This document shows, piece by piece, positions 18,227 to 27,183 of a stretch of DNA of 64,000 nt (positions are counted from its first letter, which is position 1; each line of letters opens with the position of its first letter). Source of the DNA: Thioflexithrix psekupsensis (GTDB lineage Bacteria > Pseudomonadota > Gammaproteobacteria > Beggiatoales > Beggiatoaceae). The DNA lies in assembly GCF_002149925.1 (NCBI RefSeq), contig NZ_MSLT01000006.1, forward strand, positions 310,001 through 374,000. Direction: 5' to 3'. The position numbers were made by a program, and so were the translations under genes. A model generated the notes under the pieces. That model saw nothing but the letters and a program-made list of their open reading frames with translations, was not told where the DNA came from and searched no databases.

Positions 18227-19918
18227 TTAATCCTCCGATTCGATTTGGGGTTCTGTGATGGTATGAAAATGAATGCGAAAACGGCATCCACTTTGACTAT
18301 TTTCCCATAGCGTTAAATTAGCCCAATTGGCATTGGTTAATTCTTTAGAAAAATAAAGTCCTAAACCCGTGCCTGAAGATTCCGTGGTGGCGAATGGTTC
18401 AAACAGTCGTGATTCTATTTCGGGTGACATGCCATCACCATAATCTTTCACTTCACAATAAACTTTACGTAAAGCCATATTAAAGCCAATGGTGATGTTT
18501 AATAAAGGTTGTTGCGGCTCATTTCTACGCATAGAATAACGAAGTGCATTGTCGCATAAATTATATATCACTTGATGCAATTGATGCGGATCAAAATTAA
18601 TCCACAATGGCTCATCAGGACAATGCAACACCACATCTTCTTGGTCTAAATATTTTTCTTGCATTAACTCCCAAATAAAATCCTGAATCCACTCATTTAA
18701 TAACAATGGTTGCATCACTGAATTATGTTGACGACTGAGTTGTAAAATACTGTTGACAATCTTTTGTATTCTTTCGCCATTTTTAATAATCATATTAAAA
18801 ACTTCTTTTTCAGTCTCGTCTAATCGATGTTCTAATTTTCCTGCCAATAAATGACCCGAATAATTAATTGGTAATAAACGATTTCTGACTTCATGCGCAA
18901 TGCCTGCGGCCAAGCGTCCCAATGAAATTAATTTTAATTGTTGCGCCCGCTGTTTGGTTAAAGCCGCATCTTCTAATACAATAAGGGTACTCACCGTTTT
19001 TTCATGCCACAATTCTTTAAAATTGACAATGAGTTCAAAACCATCAGATGAAAGATTAAAAGCAATTTTGCCACTTTTTTTATCTTGCCATTGTTTTAAT
19101 AAATCAGTTAATTCTGGCTTAATTTCATATAAACTTTCACCACTAGAAACTTCGTCTAAATTGGCATCTAATCCTAATAATCGTTTGGCCGTTTCATTCA
19201 CCAATTGAATTCGATAAAAAGTATCAATAACAATGATACCTGACTGAATATTCTGCACGATTTGTTCGTTCAATTGCGCCAAAAATAACACATGCAAACC
19301 ACGTTGTTGGGCTAAAATTTTACTTTCTCGAATGCGCTGCGCTAAAAATAAAGACAATACCGCTGTAGAAAAAAAAGAAATCCCCAACATACCCGCATGA
19401 GTATAACTGGTCACAGTAAACCAATAATATAAATCCGCTAAACTCACATGAAATAAAATAGCTAAACTGGCAATCGCCGCAAAAAATAATCCATTTCGAC
19501 CCGGTGCCAATAAACTGCCCGCCGCAATCACCACCGTAATTAATACCCCCATCCCACTTTCAATCCCCCCACTGGCGTGCATCAGTAAAATAATCGCCAA
19601 AATATCCACCAAAATCTGCACCAAAACCTGAATTTGAAAATCAGGACGACGGTAATAAGTGGCCACACTACTCAACAACGCAAAACCAAAATAAAGCCAA
19701 CCTGTCATTAAAAATAATGCCCCATCATAACGCCCTAAAAAACTAGGCGAAATGTCAGAAATAAAAAATACTAAAAAACTAACCACAATAATCATTCGAT
19801 AAATATTAAATAAGTACAAAGGCTGCCATTCGATTTCGTTTTCTGTGGGGGCAGACACGTGTTCTAAGATTAAATCGCGGATAGAAAAATGTTCTAAATG
19901 GGAATATTCGGTTTTCAT
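18227..19918 (-). CDS. pilS: PilS-like membrane sensor histidine kinase
   Basis: About six N-terminal membrane segments (roughly residues 25-190, including IIVVSFLVFFI and VLVQILVDILAIILL) give a PilS-type sensor that reads the membrane itself rather than a periplasmic domain. A PAS-like domain (QNIQSGIIVIDTFYRIQLVN) follows, then the phospho-acceptor box GRLAAGIAHEVRNRL and the ATPase motifs NLCDNALRY, DYGDGMSP and GTGLGLYFSKEL. It phosphorylates the downstream regulator. I choose ATG 19918; an in-frame GTG at 19930 is also possible, and neither has a clear Shine-Dalgarno. It diverges from pstC. The top-level family call is firm; the pilus role is by homology only. Confidence 0.87.
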   Translation of the reverse strand: MKTEYSHLEHFSIRDLILEHVSAPTENEIEWQPLYLFNIYRMIIVVSFLVFFISDISPSFLGRYDGALFLMTGWLYFGFALLSSVATYYRRPDFQIQVLVQILVDILAIILLMHASGGIESGMGVLITVVIAAGSLLAPGRNGLFFAAIASLAILFHVSLADLYYWFTVTSYTHAGMLGISFFSTAVLSLFLAQRIRESKILAQQRGLHVLFLAQLNEQIVQNIQSGIIVIDTFYRIQLVNETAKRLLGLDANLDEVSSGESLYEIKPELTDLLKQWQDKKSGKIAFNLSSDGFELIVNFKELWHEKTVSTLIVLEDAALTKQRAQQLKLISLGRLAAGIAHEVRNRLLPINYSGHLLAGKLEHRLDETEKEVFNMIIKNGERIQKIVNSILQLSRQHNSVMQPLLLNEWIQDFIWELMQEKYLDQEDVVLHCPDEPLWINFDPHQLHQVIYNLCDNALRYSMRRNEPQQPLLNITIGFNMALRKVYCEVKDYGDGMSPEIESRLFEPFATTESSGTGLGLYFSKELTNANWANLTLWENSQSGCRFRIHFHTITEPQIESED

Positions 19919-20082
19919 CGCTAATATCACGGATAAATTTGTAATAGCAGAGGATAAGGGAGCGTTTAGTCACGCTTTAGTCATCTTTCAATGATAGCAT
20001 GACAATGTAGCTCGGTGTATCAGTTAAAACCTACCCTAGTTATATTACATAAATGAACGGGCTAATTGGCCTCGTTTAACGG

Positions 20083-20116
20083 CTGTCACAGTTCTGTCAT
20101 AAAGCTAAAATACAAT
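20083..20116 (+). promoter_or_regulatory. Pho box plus -10 element of the pst operon
   Basis: CTGTCAC (20083-20089), AGTT, CTGTCAT (20094-20100) is an 11-bp direct-repeat PhoB site. Ten bases later comes TACAAT (20111-20116), the same distance as in the E. coli phoA promoter. PhoB-P bound here would replace the -35 contact. Transcription should begin near 20122-20124, at the pstC ATG. Confidence 0.88.
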
Positions 20117-20122
20117 GCAAGA

Positions 20123-22423
20123 ATGAACACATCCTCATCTAATCATTCATCCTCCTCTGTTATCGTATCCGCACTCAATGAACCCGCGACCATCCGACGG
20201 CGCGCATGGCGAATGTTGAAAGACAAAATTGTTCGACATAGCATGACGTTTGGTGGTTTAGGGGTGATTGCGGCGATTTTGCTTATTTTTTTCTACTTGT
20301 TGTATGTGGTCATGCCGTTATTAACGCCGGCCAGTTTGCAGTTGGTGACACAGTTTCAACTGCCGGGCGTAGAAAATGAACGGACATTGCACCTTGCCGT
20401 TGAAGAAAAAAATGAGTTAGCGGTTCGTTTTACGGATGATGCCCGCGCGGTTTTCTTCCGATTACAAGATGGACACGTGATTTCCGAATATGCGGCTTCC
20501 AAACCCGATGGCGTGGAAGCCAGTGCGTTTGCTGTGTCTGATTCGACCAGACAAGTGGTGGGTTATGGATTTGCCAATGGAACGGCTATTGCGCTACAAC
20601 ACAGTTATAATATTGTTTTTACGCAAGACAGTGCGGGCAATCGCGTTCGTACCATTGACCCCAGTATTGTTTATCCGCTGGGTCAAGACCCCGTCACCGT
20701 AGACCCACAAGGACAAGCCCTGACCCATTTGGGAGTACAGATCAGTCAACATTCCAATATGATTGCGGCGGTAACTGCTGATCAGCGTCTCGTGGTCGTA
20801 CGAGTGAGTAAAGCCGTTAATTTCTTAACCGAAGAAGAAACACTGAACACGGTTTACAGTGAAATTGCGCTGGATAAAACAGGACAAGTCACGCATTTGC
20901 TGTTAGAAAAAGACCAACGCTATTTGTATCTAGCCGATACGCAAGGTGTGATAACCCGTTATGACGTGCGTGAGCAGGAAATTCGTAAAGAATATCACGC
21001 TCAAGTCGTGCCTCAAGGCGATAAAATCACCAGTTTGCGCTTTCTCACCGGGGATATTTCTTTGTTGGTGGGCGAGTCTAATGGGATTGTGACGCAGTGG
21101 TTTCCGGTGCGAGATGCGAACAATGTGTTTTCTCTGCAACGAATTCGGGAATTTCAAGGCGGAAAAAGTGCCATTGTTGATCTAGCCCCTGAAGAGCGTC
21201 GTAAAGGCTTTGTGGCGGCGGATGCACGGGGTTATTTGGGCATTTATCACACGACGGCGCATCGTACGGTATTAAGTTTACAGGCTGAACAACCTTTGGT
21301 CAGTGTGAATTTGTCACCGCGGGCTGATTTCCTGATCGGCGAAGACAGAACCGGTAAATTGTCTGTGTGGGAAGTGCATAACCCTCACCCTGAAGTGTCT
21401 TTTCAAGCCTTGTGGGGAAAAGTATGGTATGAAAATTATCCCGAACCCGACCATATTTGGCAGTCTTCTTCTGCCACTTCAGATTTTGAACCTAAGTTTA
21501 GTCTTGCGCCGTTGACTTTTGGTACGTTTAAGGCGGCGTTTTATGCCATGTTGGTGGCAGTGCCTATTGCGATTTTAGGGGCAGTTTATGCTGCTTATTT
21601 CATGTCTCCAAGAATACGTGGCGTGGTAAAACCAACCATCGAAATTATGGAAGCACTTCCTACGGTGATTTTGGGCTTTTTGGCTGGGTTGTGGTTGGCT
21701 CCGTTTATTGAGGCGAATTTACCGGGCGTGTTTCTCTTGCTCTTGCTCTTGCCAATAGGAATTATTTTATCTGCTTATTTGTGGCGTTTTATGCCTGAGC
21801 GGATTCGCTACGCTTTTTCTGATGGTTGGGAAGCGGCGTTGTTGGTGATTCCTGTTTTGCTTATGGTGTACATTGCTTTTTATTTTAGCCATCCTTTAGA
21901 AGTTTGGTTTTTTAATGGCAATATGCCGGAATGGTTAAATCAAAATGGTATTCCTTTTGATCAACGTAATTCAATCGTGGTCGGTGTGGCGATGGGATTG
22001 GCGGTTGTCCCCAATATCTTCTCTATCGCCGAAGATGCCATTTTCAGTGTGCCTAGACATTTAACGTCGGGATCATTGGCTTTGGGCGCAACCCGTTGGC
22101 AGACCATGACTCGTGTGGTGTTATTAACGGCGAGTCCGGGGATTTTCTCTGCGGTGATGATCGGTTTAGGCCGTGCCGTCGGGGAGACCATGATTGTGTT
22201 AATGGCTACAGGAAATACAGCGGTTATGGATTTTAGCCTTTTTCAAGGTTTGCGCACTTTATCGGCCAATATTGCGGTGGAAATGCCAGAATCTGAAGTG
22301 GGCAGTACCCATTTCCGTGTTTTATTCTTAGCGGGTTTAGTTTTATTTATTTTGACCTTTTTCTTTAACACGTTGGCTGAGATTGTCCGCCATCGCTTAC
22401 GACGGAAGTACAGTTCGCTATGA
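20123..22423 (+). CDS. pstC: Phosphate ABC transporter permease PstC, long form with periplasmic domain
   Basis: One half of the inner-membrane channel for high-affinity phosphate uptake. Membrane segment 1 (FGGLGVIAAILLIFFYLLYVV) is followed by a periplasmic insert of about 400 residues (70-470) with repeated strand-rich WD-like patterns (LSVWEVHNP, GYLGIYHTTAHRTVLSL), probably a beta-propeller. The conserved permease block follows, with the EAA loop (SGSLALGATRWQTM) and GRAVGETMIVLMATGN. At about 767 aa it matches the long PstC form found in Pseudomonas and relatives. I start at ATG 20123 because the Pho box lies inside the longer open frame (20066), which cannot then be coding. The gene overlaps pstA by four bases (ATGA). 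No pstS lies in the window. Confidence 0.93.
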   Translation: MNTSSSNHSSSSVIVSALNEPATIRRRAWRMLKDKIVRHSMTFGGLGVIAAILLIFFYLLYVVMPLLTPASLQLVTQFQLPGVENERTLHLAVEEKNELAVRFTDDARAVFFRLQDGHVISEYAASKPDGVEASAFAVSDSTRQVVGYGFANGTAIALQHSYNIVFTQDSAGNRVRTIDPSIVYPLGQDPVTVDPQGQALTHLGVQISQHSNMIAAVTADQRLVVVRVSKAVNFLTEEETLNTVYSEIALDKTGQVTHLLLEKDQRYLYLADTQGVITRYDVREQEIRKEYHAQVVPQGDKITSLRFLTGDISLLVGESNGIVTQWFPVRDANNVFSLQRIREFQGGKSAIVDLAPEERRKGFVAADARGYLGIYHTTAHRTVLSLQAEQPLVSVNLSPRADFLIGEDRTGKLSVWEVHNPHPEVSFQALWGKVWYENYPEPDHIWQSSSATSDFEPKFSLAPLTFGTFKAAFYAMLVAVPIAILGAVYAAYFMSPRIRGVVKPTIEIMEALPTVILGFLAGLWLAPFIEANLPGVFLLLLLLPIGIILSAYLWRFMPERIRYAFSDGWEAALLVIPVLLMVYIAFYFSHPLEVWFFNGNMPEWLNQNGIPFDQRNSIVVGVAMGLAVVPNIFSIAEDAIFSVPRHLTSGSLALGATRWQTMTRVVLLTASPGIFSAVMIGLGRAVGETMIVLMATGNTAVMDFSLFQGLRTLSANIAVEMPESEVGSTHFRVLFLAGLVLFILTFFFNTLAEIVRHRLRRKYSSL

Positions 22424-24132
22424 GTACGCAAGACATGAGTACGCAAAAGAATATCCAACGTCAACAAAGCTGGTGGGGCAGTGGTGATCCGTGGATTTGG
22501 CTCACTTCGTCGGCTGTGACTATCAGTGTAATTGTTGTATTTAGTTTATTGACTTTGATTGCCGTACGCGGCTTGGGGCATTTTTGGCCTTCTGATGCCT
22601 TCATGGCTAATTACAAAGATGACAAAGGCAACACCTATCGCTTAATCGGTGAAGTCCACACCCACGAAAAAGTCCCTGCCGATCAATTGGACGGTTTAGG
22701 CTATGATAAGGTAGAGGGTGCATTTGCTGATCGCTACTTGGTGAAGACGGGAAATCGAGAGTTAGTGGGTTTGGATTTCCGTTGGATCGTGGCGCAACAG
22801 TTGACGGATGTGGAATATCCTGAAACCTTGATGGTGCTGGAACGACGTAAGGGCGGTAATTTTTACGGCTTTTTGCGCAGCATCAAAGAGAGCGGACAAG
22901 TCGTCGCTGAAGGACATGAGCGGATTTTGCCCGAATTGTGGCCGCGGTTGGAACGGGCGCAGACCCTGTATCTGGAGATTAATCGCATTGAACGCCATGA
23001 AATCGGACGAGTCAATTATGCGTTAGAACAGTTGCGTTTGGCGCATCGTCGTTTGGAATTGCGGCAAGAGCGTACGGGCGAACCCATTACTGCGCAAGAA
23101 TTGGCCGATCTTGAGACGCAACGCGAAGTGCATGATGTTGAATTTCAAAAACTCAGCGAACGCTTAGGGCAATTGTATCAGGAGATTGACCGCGACAGTA
23201 TCACGGCTGAGGTCATGGATGGACAAGTGGTTGAGATTCCATTAGCCAATGTGGTGTATATTCATTTTCCCAACGCAATGGGGGTGAGTGAGAAATTATC
23301 CCATTATTTTATGAAATTGGGTTGGTTTGTCAGCAAAGACCCCCGCGAAGCCAATACGGAAGGTGGTGTATTCCCTGCGATTTTCGGCACGGTCATGATG
23401 GTGTTTGTCATGTCGATTATTGTGACTCCGTTTGGCGTGATTGCTGCGGTGTATTTGCGCGAATATGCGAAACAAGGCTTTTTAACCCGCACGATTCGTA
23501 TTGCCGTGAATAATTTGGCGGGCGTGCCGTCAATTGTTTACGGGGTATTTGGTTTGGGCTTTTTCGTGTATTTTCTGGGGGGAACGATTGACCAATTGTT
23601 TTATCCAGAAGCCTTGCCCGCGCCTACCTTTGGTTCAGGGGGGATTTTGTGGGCTGCTTTGACCTTGGCAATTTTGACGCTCCCTGTGGTGATTGTTTCG
23701 ACAGAAGAAGGTTTGTCCCGCATTCCCAGTTCTATTCGTGAAGGCAGTTTAGCTTTGGGCGCAACTAAGGCGGAAACCTTGTGGCGTACGATTTTACCCA
23801 TGGCCAGCCCTGCGATTATGACGGGTTTAATTTTGGCGATTGCGCGTGCTGCAGGTGAAGTTGCGCCGTTGATGTTGGTGGGTGTGGTGAAACTTGCGCC
23901 GTCGCTGGTGTTAGATGGTAATTATCCCTTCTTGCATTTGGAGCGTAAATTCATGCACTTAGGCTTCCATATTTACGACATTGGTTTCCAAAGCCCTAAC
24001 GTTGAAGCGGTGCGCCCTCTGGTTTACGCGACCTCGTTTTTATTGGTTGCGGTGATTATTATTTTAAATATCGTGGCGATTTGGATTCGTAATCATTTAC
24101 GTGAAAAATACAAATCATTGGAAAGTGCTTGA
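22420..24132 (+). CDS. pstA: Phosphate ABC transporter permease PstA, long form
   Basis: The second channel subunit, translationally coupled to pstC through an ATGA overlap. A membrane segment near 30-50 is followed by a large insert, roughly 60-300, containing a Glu/Arg-rich predicted coiled coil (LEQLRLAHRRLELRQERTGE and QREVHDVEFQKLSERLGQ). The permease core then follows: VMSIIVTPFGVIAAVYLREY, NLAGVPSIVYGVFGLGFFV and the EAA loop EGSLALGATKAETLWRTI. The usual PstA is about 300 aa; this long form matches the long PstC and the two inserts probably meet in the periplasm. A nearby in-frame ATG (MSTQKN, five codons in, with a repeated ATGAGTACGCAA) is an alternative start. Confidence 0.92.
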   Translation: MSTQDMSTQKNIQRQQSWWGSGDPWIWLTSSAVTISVIVVFSLLTLIAVRGLGHFWPSDAFMANYKDDKGNTYRLIGEVHTHEKVPADQLDGLGYDKVEGAFADRYLVKTGNRELVGLDFRWIVAQQLTDVEYPETLMVLERRKGGNFYGFLRSIKESGQVVAEGHERILPELWPRLERAQTLYLEINRIERHEIGRVNYALEQLRLAHRRLELRQERTGEPITAQELADLETQREVHDVEFQKLSERLGQLYQEIDRDSITAEVMDGQVVEIPLANVVYIHFPNAMGVSEKLSHYFMKLGWFVSKDPREANTEGGVFPAIFGTVMMVFVMSIIVTPFGVIAAVYLREYAKQGFLTRTIRIAVNNLAGVPSIVYGVFGLGFFVYFLGGTIDQLFYPEALPAPTFGSGGILWAALTLAILTLPVVIVSTEEGLSRIPSSIREGSLALGATKAETLWRTILPMASPAIMTGLILAIARAAGEVAPLMLVGVVKLAPSLVLDGNYPFLHLERKFMHLGFHIYDIGFQSPNVEAVRPLVYATSFLLVAVIIILNIVAIWIRNHLREKYKSLESA

Positions 24133-24184
24133 TCACTCTCCCATGCCATCACGATGACCAACAAGGATTTAGGACTTGACAACC

Positions 24185-25024
24185 ATGAGTACCAGTAATG
24201 AGCCGCTGACGCACGGCGTGGATATTGCGTCTTTAGGCCGCGGCGAACCCACTTTAGATATTCATAAAGAACGGATTTGCCTAGAGGTTAAGAATTTTAA
24301 CCTGTATTATGGGGAAAAGCAGGCGTTGCGAGACATCAATATGCTGATCCCAGAGAAGCGTGTCACTGCGTATATTGGCCCTAGTGGTTGCGGTAAATCG
24401 ACTTTGTTGCGCTGTTTTAATCGAATGAACGATTTAGTGGATTCTGTCCGCGTTCAAGGCGAAATCAAGCTGGAAGGGCAGGATATTTTTCATAAATCGG
24501 TCAATGTTGCTGAATTACGGCGGCGGGTTGGGATGGTGTTTCAAAAACCCAATCCTTTCCCCAAATCGATTTATGAAAATGTCGCCTACGGTCTGCGTTT
24601 ACAAGGCATTAATAGCCGCCGTATTTTAGATGAAGTGGTAGAAAGATCGTTACGCGGTGCGGCCTTGTGGGACGAAGTGAAAGATCGTTTACACGACAAT
24701 GCCTTAGGCATGTCTGGTGGACAGCAACAGCGTTTAGTGATTGCGCGTGCGATTGCGATTGAGCCTGAAATTTTGTTGTTAGACGAGCCAGCTTCAGCCT
24801 TAGACCCAATTTCTACTTTGAAAATCGAAGAACTCATTAACGAGTTGAAAGAGCATTACACCATTGTTATCGTCACACATAATATGCAGCAAGCCGCTCG
24901 TGTATCGGATTACACTGCGTTTATGTATTTGGGCGAGTTGATTGAGTTTGGTGATACCAGTTCTTTATTCACCAATCCCACCAAAAAACAAACGGAAGAT
25001 TATATTACGGGACGTTACGGTTAA
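24185..25024 (+). CDS. pstB: Phosphate ABC transporter ATPase PstB
   Basis: Energises phosphate import through PstCA. Walker A is GPSGCGKST, the Q-loop region [20 protein letters not shown] is typical of PstB, the signature is MSGGQQQRL, Walker B is [13 protein letters not shown] and the switch His is in [14 protein letters not shown]. The C-terminal [14 protein letters not shown] is the conserved PstB ending. I start at the ATG ([11 protein letters not shown]) with AGGA ten bases upstream; an in-frame TTG at 24176 is possible. It lies 50 bp after pstA in the same Pho-controlled operon. Together with PhoU it also relays phosphate status to the PhoR kinase. Confidence 0.95.
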   Translation: MSTSNEPLTHGVDIASLGRGEPTLDIHKERICLEVKNFNLYYGEKQALRDINMLIPEKRVTAYIGPSGCGKSTLLRCFNRMNDLVDSVRVQGEIKLEGQDIFHKSVNVAELRRRVGMVFQKPNPFPKSIYENVAYGLRLQGINSRRILDEVVERSLRGAALWDEVKDRLHDNALGMSGGQQQRLVIARAIAIEPEILLLDEPASALDPISTLKIEELINELKEHYTIVIVTHNMQQAARVSDYTAFMYLGELIEFGDTSSLFTNPTKKQTEDYITGRYG

Positions 25025-25057
25025 ACGGGGATTGCTCCTTTTCTCCGTGCCGTTATT

Positions 25058-25114
25058 GTGAAAACCGAAATAGAACTTGTGGTGACACAATGTCATGTTT
25101 TGGTTTTCATTTTT
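25058..25114 (+). terminator. Hairpin between pstB and phoU, possible attenuator
   Basis: TGAAAACC (25059-25066) pairs with GGTTTTCA (25102-25109), enclosing an inner TTGTG-GTGA-CACAA hairpin and followed by TTTTT. It could reduce read-through into phoU or stabilise the pstCAB message. The stem is interrupted, so termination is probably partial. Confidence 0.45.
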
Positions 25115-25144
25115 CATGAATCATTACCGTGAGGTCTTTGTCAC

Positions 25145-25864
25145 ATGGCTGAAGAAGTGTTGACACAACATATTTCTCATCAATTTGATACTGAATTGCG
25201 CACTTTGCGCAGTCAAATGTTAAGCATGGGCGGTTTGGTGGAAGAACAACTGGCCAATGCCTTGCAGGCCTTGAAAACCAACGATGAAATGTTGGCCAAA
25301 CAGGTTTACAATAATGACTATAAAGTCAATGCCTTAGAAGTGACCATTGACGAAGAATGTACGCGAATTCTAGCGCGTCGCCAACCGACAGCAGGCGATT
25401 TACGTTTAGTATTAGCGGTGATTAAAACGATCACTGATTTAGAGCGGATTGGTGATGAAGCGGAGCGTATTGCGCGTATGTCTTTGCAAGTGCAAGGGGG
25501 GATTCAGGCACGTTATTATTTATCGGTGCATCATTTGGGTGAATTGGCGCGGCAAATTTTACACGATGCCTTAGACAGTATTGCACGTTTAGACACCGAA
25601 GCGGCATTGGCTGTGATTCGGGAAACGCATCGTATTGACGGCGAATCGGAAAGTGTCAACCGTCAAGTGCTTACCTATATGATGGAAGACCCACGTATGA
25701 TTCCCCTGGGGTTAACGTTAATGTGGTCGGCTAGAGCGTTAGAGCGCGTGATTGCGCATTCGCGTAATGTATGTGAATACTTGATTTATTTTTTGAAAGG
25801 CAAGGATATTCGTCACATCAGTTTACAAAAAGTCGAAGAAGAAGCGCGACAACCGCATTATTAA
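25145..25864 (+). CDS. phoU: Phosphate signalling regulator PhoU
   Basis: 239-aa, all-helical protein with the two PhoU repeats, each carrying its metal-binding pattern (DEECTRILARRQPTAGDLR ... KTITDLERIGDEAERIA in the first; SVNRQVLTYMMEDPRMI ... WSARALERVIAHSRNVCEY in the second). It couples the Pst transporter to the PhoR kinase and keeps the Pho regulon off when phosphate is plentiful. It is the last gene of the pst operon, preceded by a good GAGG site and a possible attenuating hairpin, and followed by a strong terminator. Length is standard. Confidence 0.95.
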   Translation: MAEEVLTQHISHQFDTELRTLRSQMLSMGGLVEEQLANALQALKTNDEMLAKQVYNNDYKVNALEVTIDEECTRILARRQPTAGDLRLVLAVIKTITDLERIGDEAERIARMSLQVQGGIQARYYLSVHHLGELARQILHDALDSIARLDTEAALAVIRETHRIDGESESVNRQVLTYMMEDPRMIPLGLTLMWSARALERVIAHSRNVCEYLIYFLKGKDIRHISLQKVEEEARQPHY

Positions 25865-25884
25865 ACGCTTTTACGGGATAATTT

Positions 25885-25930
25885 AAAAGGATAACGCTTT
25901 TTTATGATAGGGGCGTTATCCTGTTTTTTT
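25885..25930. terminator. Rho-independent terminator after phoU
   Basis: AGGATAACGC (25888-25897) and GCGTTATCCT (25913-25922) form a perfect 10-bp stem, followed after one G by TTTTTTT. It separates phoU from the convergent GspC-like gene; the left flank is only partly A-rich, so it works mainly on the + strand. Confidence 0.85.
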
Positions 25931-25944
25931 GCAAGTTTTGTCAC

Positions 25945-26484
25945 TTACTGCGTGACGGTTTTATACAGTTTAATCAACTTGATGTCTTCGGCTTGGGCGC
26001 GCAGCGTAAAATAATCTGCACCAATTGCCACCACCTTGCTGCCGTCGGGAAGGGTGTCTGATTCACGGTAGGCGGTCATTTTGCCTTCTTGGGTATCGCT
26101 TAACAAAATGTAACGCTCCCTGCCCACTTGCACCACGCCTTTAAATGCCCCGTTTAATTTCGTTTCTGGCAAAACAGAAGCATTCTCTTGATTGGGATCG
26201 TTCTCTGTGCTTGTTGTGAGTGCTTCACCGCTTGCGGATGACGGAGTCGCCACGGAAGTACTGGCCGCTCTGCCCCACGGCGAGCTGGCTGACAAAATAA
26301 TGTGAAAGCCTTGTAAATTGCTCTCCGCGGGTAATTCCACCCGCCATTCGCTTTCCTGAGCAACCGCAGAGCTATCCAAAGTGGGGAGTTCAAACCATGC
26401 CCGCGCCAATAAAAAATTCCCCGCGGCGACAGCGAACACCGTCATTGCCATGCGCGACTTATTGTCTAACCACTCATTGATCAT
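25945..26484 (-). CDS. GspC/PilP-like type II secretion inner-membrane protein
   Basis: 179-aa bitopic protein: one membrane segment near residues 12-30 (MAMTVFAVAAGNFLLARAW), a low-complexity Ser/Thr/Ala linker near 70-105, and a C-terminal strand-rich domain (LNGAFKGVVQVGRERYILLS ... YRESDTLPDGSKVVAIGADYFTLRAQ). The last part has the pattern of the HR domain of GspC, which binds the secretin. It follows the GspM-like gene by ten bases, so the two form one operon. Proteins of this sort usually sit in a full gsp cluster; no gspD-L gene is in the window. The assignment is by pattern, and a PilP-like role in type IV pili is an alternative. Confidence 0.6.
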   Translation of the reverse strand: MINEWLDNKSRMAMTVFAVAAGNFLLARAWFELPTLDSSAVAQESEWRVELPAESNLQGFHIILSASSPWGRAASTSVATPSSASGEALTTSTENDPNQENASVLPETKLNGAFKGVVQVGRERYILLSDTQEGKMTAYRESDTLPDGSKVVAIGADYFTLRAQAEDIKLIKLYKTVTQ

Positions 26485-26493
26485 GTTTAAACT

Positions 26494-27048
26494 CTAACTC
26501 TCTGAATTAACTTGAAAAAAAGCAACAACTATCAATTGTAATCGAGTGCTTCGAGTGGTTTGTGAAATATCTAATCGTTCTACAACCACCCATTGTGGTG
26601 ATTCTGCCAGTAACAACAGCAAATCAAACAAACGCTCAGGATGAAATTCTGCGTCTAACTGGGCTTTGATTTGCCACACGTTGACTTTCTCTAGAGTTGT
26701 TGCGGGGTCAGCGCGCACGGTGTGGTTTTGTAAACCAACTTGTTTTGCTTTGCCGTCTAGCCAAGACTGAAAACTGGCTTGGGCTAACCCTTCTGAATTG
26801 GCTTGCCAGAGTCGGGCTTGTAATTGGGTATATTGTTCACGGGCTTGTTGGGCGCGGCGTGGCCATTCTGGTTGCGCAACAATTTGCTGAACTTGTTCCC
26901 AGCGACGAGCGGCGGCTTGGTAATCGTTTTCTAGTTCTACTCGCCAATCTCCCAGCCGTAAAAGTCCATAACTGGCTGAAATAGCGAAAATCGCCCAAAT
27001 TCCCCAGCGTAATCGATCATTATTGCGAATTTCGGTTAAAAGCGTCAT
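26494..27048 (-). CDS. GspM-like type II secretion inner-membrane protein
   Basis: 184-aa protein with a short cytoplasmic N-terminus, one membrane segment (LRWGIWAIFAISASYGLLRL, residues 13-32), a predicted coiled coil (ENDYQAAARRWEQVQQIVAQ ... REQYTQLQARLWQ) and a C-terminal ferredoxin-like domain (VWQIKAQLDAEFHPERLFDL ... SPQWVVVERLDIS). This is the layout of GspM/PilO-type platform proteins, which pair with GspL/PilN. It is the first gene of a two-gene operon with the GspC-like protein. Sequence conservation in the family is low, so the call rests on topology and neighbour. Confidence 0.58.
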   Translation of the reverse strand: MTLLTEIRNNDRLRWGIWAIFAISASYGLLRLGDWRVELENDYQAAARRWEQVQQIVAQPEWPRRAQQAREQYTQLQARLWQANSEGLAQASFQSWLDGKAKQVGLQNHTVRADPATTLEKVNVWQIKAQLDAEFHPERLFDLLLLLAESPQWVVVERLDISQTTRSTRLQLIVVAFFQVNSES

Positions 27049-27183
27049 AGGTGAGAGTTAAAACGGGAATTTGTAAAAAATAAAAAAATAACCCACAATT
27101 ATCCAAATCAGAATTTACAGAATGACAGCATGAATAAAGATAAATCGCTGATTGATTCTGAAAATTCTGAACCAGAAAAAATT

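Noticed and set aside
20066-20122. Upstream extension of PstC
   Set aside because: It would place the Pho box and -10 inside the coding sequence.
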